From assembly GCA_963788145.1 (NCBI GenBank), contig CAWBFQ010000002.1:124001-188000 (forward strand): 64,000 bases of DNA, read 5' to 3'. The stretch comes from UTCFX2 sp963788145 (GTDB lineage Bacteria > Chloroflexota > Anaerolineae > Anaerolineales > UBA4823). A program made the position numbers and the translations under genes. Under the pieces are notes generated by a model. It worked only from the letters and a program-made list of their open reading frames with translations. It was not told where the DNA came from and made no database searches. This document shows, one piece after another, positions 56,989 to 64,000 of this stretch; the stretch's first letter is position 1, and every line of letters starts with the position of its first letter.

Positions 56989-58445
56989 TTAAAGCCGCTT
57001 AGCCTCCTGCCAGAGCGCTTCCATCTCATCCAAAGTGAGATCGACAACCGAACGCCCCCCTTGCCTGGCAGTTTCTTCGATATAGCCAAACCGTTTGCGG
57101 AAACGAGCATTTGCCTCGCGTAAGGATGACTCGGCATCCACAGAATACCGAGCGCGCCAGGTTGACCGTTGCAAACAGCAGGTCTCCCAGCTCCATCGCT
57201 CGCTCATTTTCGTCAGGAGCGGAATCGACCTCCCCAAGTTCTTCGTGCAGTTTATCCAATACCCCACTCACATCCGGCCAGTCAAACCCCACTCTAGCGG
57301 CTCGCTTCTGATAAATCTGCGCTTGGACAAGCGCCGGGAGCGCCAGAGCGACTCCATCCAGCAGACTTTTCTCCGCTTTGCCATTTTCTTGCCGTTCTTC
57401 AGCCTTTAATCGCTCCCAGTTTGTCAGGACTGCATAATCATCACTTAATTTCACCTCTCCAAAAACGTGCGGGTGACGGCGCACGATCTTGGTGTTTATC
57501 CCCTTCAACACATCGGCAATCGTAAACTCGCCTTCATCCGAGGCAATCTGGGTTTGAAGCAGGATGAGCAAGATCAAATCCCCGAACTCCTCACGCATTC
57601 CATCCACATCCTCGGTATCCAGCGCGGTCAGGGCTTCGTATGTTTCTTCCAATAGATCATCCCGCAGCGATCGGTGAGTCTGCTCACGATCCCAGGGGCA
57701 GCCCTCCGGCGCTCTCAAATGAGCAACCACCTCAAGAAAGGCTTCAAATGAAGTCTGCTTACAAAGCGGCGGCAGGTACAGCGCGGTCAACAATCCGATT
57801 TTCTTATCACGGTCAATCTGATAAAGCTTCAGTTGCTCCACACTTTGCTGGCTGGTCCCGGCAGCATGCACCAGCATAACCGGATGCTCATCCGGATATA
57901 AACTCAGTAGGGTTAGTTTCACCTGGGAGGCAATCTCGCGTGAGTGCACTTGAGCAATGAGCGCTGGCGCGCTGGTTGGGAATAGAGGAACGTGGCTTAC
58001 CGCAAGTTCCAAAGCATCAATCAGAGTCGTATGCGGAAAAGGATCCAGCCCCAACGCACTCAATGTCGGTTCCAAAAAACTCAACCCCTCGACAATTTGA
58101 ACCGAGAATCCCTTCCACCTGCGCCCTGCGCAGAATCTCTCCTGTGGTGGCCTCAGCAATCAGCGGATGCCCTGGGACAGCGTAAATCACGCCCTGAGGG
58201 CGACGGCCTAGTGTCAGGACCTGCTCCACAATTTGCTGATAAACATCCTCAAAATTAGAGCAAGATTCGTAAAGATGATCAAACGAATGAAGCTCTATTT
58301 GCGCTGGCAAATCGGCGACGACAGGATGCTGACGGGTTCGCAGGTAGATCTCCTTGCTGTTTTCAAGGATCTGCCAGGCCTGAAGGGTCAATAAATCCAA
58401 ATTCCCCGGCCCCAAGCCTAAAATGGTAATTCCGTTAAAATTCAT
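56989..58445 (-). CDS. Tetrapyrrole-methylase/MazG fusion, YabN-like (two frameshifts)
   Basis: The N-terminal part (ITILGLGPGNLDLLTL, VYAVPGHP-type motif as IYAVPGHPLIAEAT) is a tetrapyrrole (corrin/porphyrin) methylase domain. The C-terminal part is a MazG nucleotide pyrophosphohydrolase with CPWDREQTHRSL, EETYEAL, EEFGDLLL and the second EELGE ... ELGDLLFA set. Bacillus YabN has the same order. Frame changes occur near 58110 (RRAQVEGI continues as SVQIVEGLS) and near 57150 (NLAR continues as YSVDAESSLREANARF). MazG removes non-canonical NTPs. The start at 58445 is chosen for GGAGAG upstream. Confidence 0.88.
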
Positions 58446-58464
58446 CATTCTCTCCAATTAAATA

Positions 58465-58530
58465 CATAATGCGCAGACCGAATGGCGTGGGTGAAGAATC
58501 GTTCACACGCGTAACGGCATACGCATTATG
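58465..58530 (-). repeat. 66-bp imperfect hairpin between rpsI and the MazG gene
   Basis: CATAATGCG (58465-58473) pairs with CGCATTATG (58522-58530). Inside, GCGTGGGTGAA and TTCACACGC form an inner stem with a bulge. No T-tract on either side. It may be an RNA-processing or attenuation structure separating ribosomal-protein genes from mazG. Confidence 0.5.
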
Positions 58531-58550
58531 CTCTGGTTCGTAATAAGATA

Positions 58551-58946
58551 TTAACGTTTGGTGTAAGTAGGCGCCTTGCGGGCGCGCTTCAATCCAGGTT
58601 TCTTGCGTTCCTTGATGCGAGCGTCGCGGGTTAGATAACCAGCTTTGCGCATTATAGAGCGCAGATCCGGGTTCATTTTTAGAAGAGCGCGCGCTACCCC
58701 AAGCTGTACGGCGTCGGTCTGACCGGTAACACCACCGCCCTTGACAACCACGCTGATATCTAACAGGCTCTGGTTCTCGCTGGCAGCCTGTAATGGAGCT
58801 AAAATCGTGTCAATATCACCTAAACGGGTGAAATATTCTTCAGCCGGTCTTTCATTGACAACGAACTTACCAGAACCGCTCATTAAGCGCACCCGTGCAG
58901 TGCTTTCTTTGCGGCGTCCTATACCTTCATAATACTGAACTGCCAT
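58551..58946 (-). CDS. rpsI: 30S ribosomal protein S9
   Basis: 131 residues with the S9 core (YEGIGRRKESTARVRLMSGSG) and the basic C-terminal tail ending in KR, which reaches the decoding site. It follows rplM by 5 bp. Confidence 0.97.
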   Translation of the reverse strand: MAVQYYEGIGRRKESTARVRLMSGSGKFVVNERPAEEYFTRLGDIDTILAPLQAASENQSLLDISVVVKGGGVTGQTDAVQLGVARALLKMNPDLRSIMRKAGYLTRDARIKERKKPGLKRARKAPTYTKR

Positions 58947-58951
58947 ATCTC

Positions 58952-59401
58952 CTACTCCTTACCAACCGCCAACATTTTTGGTTGCTGGGCGGTGTGTGGA
59001 TGGTCTGGGCCAGCATATACTTTTAACTTCTTGATGATCTGGCGGCCGAATTTATTGTGAGGAAGCGTCCCCCAAACCGCGCTCACAATCACCCGGTCGG
59101 GATGCTTTTTGAGCTGATCGCGCAAGCTGGTTGCGGTCAAGCCACTGGGATAGAGGGAATAGCGGTAATAGAACTTATCAGTCAGTTTATTGCCGGTCAC
59201 TTTGATATGCTCACAGTTCACGACCACCACAAAATCCCCGGTATCCATCCCAGGAGTGAAGTTTGGCTTGTGTTTTCCAAGCAGCACTGTCGCAATCTGA
59301 GAAGCCAACCGACCAAGATTCTGACCGTTCGCATCTACCAGATACCAATCCTGCTCGATCTCTTTTGCTTTGGGTATATATGTCTTTTCCACGCTCTTCA
59401 T
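58952..59401 (-). CDS. rplM: 50S ribosomal protein L13
   Basis: 149 residues, with WYLVDANGQNLGRLAS, the VVVNCEHIKVTGNK strand and VWGTLPHNKFGRQ. Standard pair with rpsI. Confidence 0.97.
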   Translation of the reverse strand: MKSVEKTYIPKAKEIEQDWYLVDANGQNLGRLASQIATVLLGKHKPNFTPGMDTGDFVVVVNCEHIKVTGNKLTDKFYYRYSLYPSGLTATSLRDQLKKHPDRVIVSAVWGTLPHNKFGRQIIKKLKVYAGPDHPHTAQQPKMLAVGKE

Positions 59402-59496
59402 CTCCGCTTACCGACGCCGACTGAGCCAGCATCGTCTCTCATCTTAGTTTAGCATCGGGCGCCCGGCCGCATCATTATCATTCGGGTCCGAAAAAA

Positions 59497-60231
59497 TCAC
59501 TTCAACCAGGTTAATCCTTGTGGAGGGGCAAGTCCCTTCACGATATTCTTGGAACCAGAACTCAGGCAATCGTTCACTGCCTCCACGTTGAACAGCCCTT
59601 GTCCAATCTTGACCTGAAAAGCTGTCAATCGGCGCACCATCCGGTACAAAAAAGCATTAGCGATGATCTCAAATGTGATCTCATCAGCTTCTCCCATCCA
59701 GTGGGCTTCCAGTACATGCCGTACCGTGACACCTCCAGATTGGGGAGAGGAACCAAAAGCGCCAAAATCGTGCGTACCATGCAGTTGAACCGCTGCAGTC
59801 TGCAACCTTTCGAGCTCCACCATCGGCCACACTCTCCAAGCATATCGTTCTCGCAAAGGATCACGGATCGAACCACAAAAGACGCGGTAACGATAGCGCC
59901 GGGCGATGGCATCAAACCGAGGATGAAAATTCGCTCTGGTTAGAACCACCTTCTGAGCCGCGATATCCAGCGGCAAATTGGCGTTTAAGGCAGCCTGCAA
60001 ATCAGCCTCGCTGTGACGCCAGACCAAATCGAAGGCAATCACCTGACCCGAAGCATGGACCCCAGCATCGGTTCTACCAGCCGCTAAGATCGCCTGATCT
60101 TGCCAGCCAATTTGCCGGAGAGCATTTTCGACCTCTCCTTGGATTGTTCGGCTGCTCTTGCTTCTCGCCTGACGCTGAAAGCCAGTATAATTGCTTCCGT
60201 CGTAGGCAAGGATAACCTGGTAACGTGCCAT
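59497..60231 (-). CDS. truA: tRNA pseudouridine synthase A
   Basis: A 244-residue enzyme making pseudouridine 38-40 in tRNA anticodon arms. Catalytic Asp in AAGRTDAGVHASGQV, N-terminal LAYDGSNYTGFQRQ, C-terminal NAFLYRMVRRL. Lies between rplQ and rplM, a common position. Confidence 0.96.
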   Translation of the reverse strand: MARYQVILAYDGSNYTGFQRQARSKSSRTIQGEVENALRQIGWQDQAILAAGRTDAGVHASGQVIAFDLVWRHSEADLQAALNANLPLDIAAQKVVLTRANFHPRFDAIARRYRYRVFCGSIRDPLRERYAWRVWPMVELERLQTAAVQLHGTHDFGAFGSSPQSGGVTVRHVLEAHWMGEADEITFEIIANAFLYRMVRRLTAFQVKIGQGLFNVEAVNDCLSSGSKNIVKGLAPPQGLTWLK

Positions 60232-60265
60232 TTCCAGTCAACTGGTCTTCCCAGTCAACCAATGA

Positions 60266-60645
60266 TCAACCTTCAACAAACTCAAGGATTACCATCTCGG
60301 CTGCATCGCCTCTGCGAGGACCGAGCTTGATGATCCGGGTATAGCCGCCTGGGCGAGTGTCAAAACGAGGCGCGATATCCTCAAAAAGCTTCTTCACTAT
60401 CGCTGCATCGTTCAAACGCGCCGCAGCCAACCGACGGGCATGCACCATCTTCGCATCACCTGCTTTATTGCCCAGCTTTGCCAGAGTGATCAGGCGTTCA
60501 GCCTGACCGCGAACGGCATCCGCCTTAGTGCGCGTGGTCGTTGAATTCGTTCATGCTCAATTAATTGTTTGACAAGGTTTCGCCGCAAAGCTACACGCTG
60601 ATCTTTGCTGCGTCCTAATTTTTTACCAGCTACTCTATGACGCAT
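60266..60645 (-). CDS. rplQ: 50S ribosomal protein L17 (frameshifted)
   Basis: The ATG at 60645 begins MRHRVAGKKLGRSKDQRVAL, the L17 start. The frame breaks near 60540: LIEHERIQ continues one frame over as TTRTKADAVRGQAERLITLAKLGN, then KMVHARRLAAARL to the stop at 60266. One missing base (an A in the CAACG segment) explains it. About 125 residues when repaired. Confidence 0.93.
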
Positions 60646-60651
60646 TGTCGA

Positions 60652-61624
60652 TTACTCCGCTTCTTTTTCGTTTCCATCCGAAAGGTAACCCTTTTCACGC
60701 ATTTTCTGGCGTAATTCATCCAGGCTCTTCTCGCCAAAATTGCGGATGGACATCACAGCCTCTTCGCCCTTCTCAAGCAATTCCAGCACTTCGCCGACAG
60801 TGGTGATGCCTGTGCGCTTCAGAGAGTTGAAAACGCGCACTGAGAGGTCCAGGTTTTCGATAGGTGTCTCGATCATCTCACTTGTCAAACGACCACTCTC
60901 AGGTTCCTCCAGAGCAATCGCGGCCAGAGAATTCTTCACTAATTCCGGCAATATGTCGGAGATGATCGATAATCACTTTGGCGCTGGTGCTTAAAGATTC
61001 CTCCGGACCTAAGGTGCCATCCGTCCAAATCTCCAGGAGAAGCCGGTCATAATTGGTGCTTTGACCAACCCGGGCATATCCCACATCCCAATTAACTCGC
61101 CGAACCGGGCTGTAGATCGCATCCACCGGAAGCTCGCCAATCGGCAGTTGACCAATGCGATCGTCCGCCGGGGAATATCCTCGCCCGCGCTCTACAGTCA
61201 ATTCCATTTCAAAGTGGGTAGCGTTATCATCAACTGAGAAAAGGTAGAGATCAGGGTTGACGATTTCAACTTCTGGCGGTGTGATGATGTCCCCAGCAGT
61301 CACGACACCGCTGCCACGCACTTCCAGATGGAGGCGAGCAGTATCCACATCGTATAGCTTCATCCGGAGTTGTTTGATCTGTAACATCAGCCGGATAACA
61401 TCCTCGCGTACTCCTGGGATATCGGAAAATTCATGCTGAACATCCGCAATGCGAATCGAGGTGACCGCTGCACCCTCCAAAGAGGAAAGTAAAACCCTGC
61501 GCAGGGCATTACCCAGCGTAACTCCGTAGCCACGCTCCAGCGGGCTGATGATGAACTTGCCGTAATTACGCGCTTCAGCTTCGCGCTCTATTTTCGGCGT
61601 TACCATATTACTTAAACCGATCAC
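60652..61624 (-). CDS. rpoA: RNA polymerase alpha subunit (frameshifted)
   Basis: N-terminal assembly domain with FIISPLERGYGVTLGNALRRVLLSS and, one frame over, the C-terminal domain with SVRVFNSLKRTGITTVGEVLEL and NFGEKSLDEL. The frame changes near 60950, in the linker after HLRHIA. About 323 residues when repaired. A GTG start at 61624 is preceded by GAGGTGA; an ATG at 61606 is also possible. Confidence 0.95.
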
Positions 61625-61710
61625 GGTTCACCTCATCCCCATTTTCTAACATGCTGATACGTTGGCGCGCCAGAGACGCGCACCAACGTGATCACGATTC
61701 TCAAAACGCA

Positions 61711-62349
61711 TTATCTCGAGTAGTATTCGACAATCAACTGTTCTTGCAGGTTGCTGTCGATCTCGGATCGTTCCGGCAAACGGAGCATCGTCCCGGCGAG
61801 GTTCTTGGTATCCCGACTTAACCAGTTAGGAATGGTCTTGTCTTCCAAAACTGCCGCCATATCTTTGAAATACTGGCGATCCCGCGAGCCTTCACGTACA
61901 GAGACGATATCACTCTGGGAAACCAGCATCGATGGAACGTCGGTCCGGCGCTCGTTGACCATGAAATGGCCATGGGTCACCAGAGTGCGAGCCTGAGCTC
62001 GGCTATCAGCGAAACCCAGTCGGAATACAACGTTATCCAGCCGTGATTCCAGAACCTGAAGCAAATTCAGGCCGGTCAGACCACGACGGCTCAATGATTC
62101 TTCATAATATCTGCGGAATTGTCGCTCCAACACACCATATGTTCGACGCGCTTTTTGCTTCGCGCGCAACTGGCGGTTATAGTCCGATTCACGCCGGCGG
62201 CGGAATTGAGCGCCTTTCCCATGTTGGCCCGGCGGGTAGCCACGCCGCTCGAAAGCACATTTTTGGCTGAAACAGCGCGCCCCTTTCAGAAAGAGCTTTT
62301 CGCCTTCTCGCCGGCACAATTTGCATACTGGCCCACGATATTTTGCCAT
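61711..62349 (-). CDS. rpsD: 30S ribosomal protein S4
   Basis: A 212-residue primary 16S rRNA-binding protein with an N-terminal four-Cys zinc site (CKLC ... CFSQKC) and the S4 RNA-binding domain (SRLDNVVFRLGFADSRAQARTLV). Elsewhere S4 represses this operon. Confidence 0.97.
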   Translation of the reverse strand: MAKYRGPVCKLCRREGEKLFLKGARCFSQKCAFERRGYPPGQHGKGAQFRRRRESDYNRQLRAKQKARRTYGVLERQFRRYYEESLSRRGLTGLNLLQVLESRLDNVVFRLGFADSRAQARTLVTHGHFMVNERRTDVPSMLVSQSDIVSVREGSRDRQYFKDMAAVLEDKTIPNWLSRDTKNLAGTMLRLPERSEIDSNLQEQLIVEYYSR

Positions 62350-62382
62350 AGATTAAAAACCTTATCCTTCCTTACTGATCTC

Positions 62383-62787
62383 TTAGACGCGGCGTTTCTT
62401 GGGCGGCCGGCATCCATTATGAGGAACCGGCGTCACATCTGAAATAGCACTTACTTTCAAGCCCTGGGATTGAACTGCTCGGATAGCGGATTCACGGCCA
62501 GGTCCAGGTCCTTTTACAAAAAGCGCTACTTCTTGCAATCCCATCGCCATAGCTGCTTTGATTGCTTGCTCTGCTGCAAGCCGCGCCGCGAAGGGCGTAC
62601 TCTTACGCGAGCCTTTGAATCCAGCCGATCCAGCGCTTCCCCAAGCCACCGTGTTGCCCTGGCTGTCTGTTACAGTAATGATTGTATTATTGAATGTCGC
62701 AAAAACGTGAACCTGTCCAGTCGACAGTGTTCGCTTTACTTTTTTCGCTCCGCCTTTTCGGCGTGCTGTTCGTACACTTTGAGCCAT
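62383..62787 (-). CDS. rpsK: 30S ribosomal protein S11
   Basis: 134 residues with GQVHVFATFNNTIITVTDSQGN and the terminal VTPVPHNGCRPPKKRRV. Standard order before rpsD. Confidence 0.97.
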   Translation of the reverse strand: MAQSVRTARRKGGAKKVKRTLSTGQVHVFATFNNTIITVTDSQGNTVAWGSAGSAGFKGSRKSTPFAARLAAEQAIKAAMAMGLQEVALFVKGPGPGRESAIRAVQSQGLKVSAISDVTPVPHNGCRPPKKRRV

Positions 62788-62926
62788 AGCACCTCACAAA
62801 TTAAACTATCTTGGCCGCAAATTGGCGACAATATCCCATCTCAGTTTGCTTCTCCCAATTCTGGATAGCCGCAGGGTGGAAGGTAACCCAATCCAGGCAG
62901 GAAAGCTCAACCTGAGCTTTGGACAA

Positions 62927-63316
62927 TTATTTCTTGGTGGCGCCTCGACGCCGACCGCGCCCTGCAACGGTTTTCTTCGGGCCCTTTCGGGTGCGCGAAT
63001 TTGTCCGTGTACGCTGGCCACGCACGGGTAAATTCCGACGATGGCGCAAACCACGATAACAACCGATTTCAATCAATCGCTTGATATTGAGCTGCACTTC
63101 ACGACGCAAATCACCCTCGACTTTAAAGTTCTGGGAAATATAATCGCGCAGAAGGTTGACATCTGCGTCGGACAAATCCTTAATCCGCGTATCAGGATTT
63201 ACCCTCGTCGCATTCAGGATCTCATGGGCACGAGTTAAACCAATGCCAAAAATATAAGTCAGTCCAATTTCAACCCGCTTGTTGCGCGGTAGATCAACGC
63301 CTTCAATACGTGCCAT
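62927..63316 (-). CDS. rpsM: 30S ribosomal protein S13
   Basis: 129 residues: MARIEGVDLPRNKRVEIGLTY start, helix-two-turn-helix region and basic tail with GLRHRRNLPVRGQRTRTNSRTRKG. The 139-bp gap to rpsK holds no further gene. Confidence 0.97.
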   Translation of the reverse strand: MARIEGVDLPRNKRVEIGLTYIFGIGLTRAHEILNATRVNPDTRIKDLSDADVNLLRDYISQNFKVEGDLRREVQLNIKRLIEIGCYRGLRHRRNLPVRGQRTRTNSRTRKGPKKTVAGRGRRRGATKK

Positions 63317-63322
63317 ATCTGC

Positions 63323-63436
63323 CTATCCCTGTCGCTGCTTATGCTTTGGGTTTTCACAAATTACGTACAATACGCCTTTACGCTTTACGATCTTACAGTT
63401 CGCGCAGCGCTTTTTTATGGATGCTGTTACTTTCAT
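63323..63436 (-). CDS. rpmJ: 50S ribosomal protein L36
   Basis: A 37-residue protein found by reading the minus strand from the ATG at 63436: MKVTASIKKRCANCKIVKRK, then GVLYVICENPKHKQRQG. It carries the C-x2-C ... C ... H zinc site, so it is the zinc-binding form of L36. It ends 7 bp before rpsM. Confidence 0.95.
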   Translation of the reverse strand: MKVTASIKKRCANCKIVKRKGVLYVICENPKHKQRQG

Positions 63437-63562
63437 CTTACCATTCTCCTTGCCGACCAGATAAGTCCATAACGCTACTTTCTACACGCATTTTTCCGGA
63501 TATAGCCAGCCGAAGTTTCGATTATACTTGTTTCCAAAGATTATGTCCAGATTGATTTCCAT

Positions 63563-64000
63563 TCAACTCGTCGGCAACTTCCAACCTGGGATGAACGTCA
63601 AGATTTCAGGATCTCCATCGGTGATCGCCACAGAGTGTTCAAAGTGAGCTGTCAATGAGCCATCTGCAGAAGCCACAGTCCATTGGTCGTCTAATACACG
63701 TGTCCGGGCAGTCCCAACCAATACCATCGGTTCCAGAGCTATCGTCATCCCCGAGCGCAACTCAATCCCTTTCCCGGGGGCGCCATAATTTGGGACTTGC
63801 GGTCCCTCGTGCATCTCGCGCCCAACACCATGCCCGGTATATTCGCGGGTAACAAAAAAGCCGTGGCTCTCAATAAAGTTCTGGATAGCGGATGAAACAT
63901 CACCAGTTCGGTTCCCAGCGCGCATCTTATCAATCCCGACATAGAGCGCTTTTTCGGTCACATCCAGCAGCCGCTGGGCTTCGTCAGAGATTGTTCCAAC
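63563..64000 (-). CDS. map: Methionine aminopeptidase, 3' part
   Basis: C-terminal 146 residues of a type I methionine aminopeptidase: YTGHGVGREMHEGPQVPNYG contains a metal-binding His, GMTIALEPM a metal-binding Glu, and HFEHSVAIT the last ligands. The open frame continues through the right edge. It removes N-terminal Met from new proteins. There is no room for infA between this gene and rpmJ. Confidence 0.95.
   Translation of the reverse strand, partial: VGTISDEAQRLLDVTEKALYVGIDKMRAGNRTGDVSSAIQNFIESHGFFVTREYTGHGVGREMHEGPQVPNYGAPGKGIELRSGMTIALEPMVLVGTARTRVLDDQWTVASADGSLTAHFEHSVAITDGDPEILTFIPGWKLPTS

Overview
The window looks like a chromosome segment from a member of the Chloroflexota, most probably class Anaerolineae. 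This is inferred, not proven. The pointers are a B12-dependent class II ribonucleotide reductase with NrdR, an FMN-riboswitch-controlled RibXY-like riboflavin ABC importer (a type described from Chloroflexus), a complete mraZ-to-ftsZ division cluster, no outer-membrane genes, and a vertical ribosomal-protein/RNA-polymerase block. I see no insertion sequences, phage genes, CRISPR arrays, rRNAs or tRNAs.

Layout. 1-1050: 3' part of a multiheme cytochrome c. 1122-5100 (minus): riboflavin-import operon behind an FMN riboswitch, with a zinc-ribbon membrane protein at its end. 5250-17200: envelope genes, namely an L,D-transpeptidase, a thioester-type alpha-2-macroglobulin lipoprotein, a helix-hairpin-helix membrane protein, a convergent PBP1C-type penicillin-binding protein and a UbiA/MenA prenyltransferase. 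17247-22190: DUF5666 protein, deoxynucleoside kinase, YihY/BrkB protein and a padR-DUF4180-hydrolase operon with a visible promoter/operator. 22306-25489: nrdR-nrdJ.

25953-44213 (minus) is one dcw cluster, in transcription order mraZ-rsmH-ftsL-ftsI-murF-mraY-murD-ftsW-murG-(CvpA-like)-murC-(68-aa ORF)-murB-ddl-ftsQ-ftsA-ftsZ, behind a promoter with a triple GTGGG MraZ operator. 44304-47825 (plus): a divergent recA, recX and rny (RNase Y). 47826-51970 (minus): a four-gene operon with two paralogous SPFH-like membrane proteins, a metallo-beta-lactamase-fold hydrolase and an unknown two-helix membrane protein. 52264-56985 (plus): tryptophanase, an RlmI-like methyltransferase, a small membrane protein and a KimA-like permease. 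56989-64000 (minus): map-rpmJ-rpsM-rpsK-rpsD-rpoA-rplQ-truA-rplM-rpsI followed by a YabN-type tetrapyrrole-methylase/MazG fusion.

The sequence carries about fifteen single-base frameshifts spread over twelve genes, including indispensable ones (rpoA, rplQ, murD). I read these as sequencing or assembly indels and describe each affected gene as one unit. The most interesting items are the riboflavin importer with its own ATPase gene, the RecA homologue lacking several catalytic residues, the SPFH-pair operon, and the alpha-2-macroglobulin/PBP1C/L,D-transpeptidase neighbourhood.
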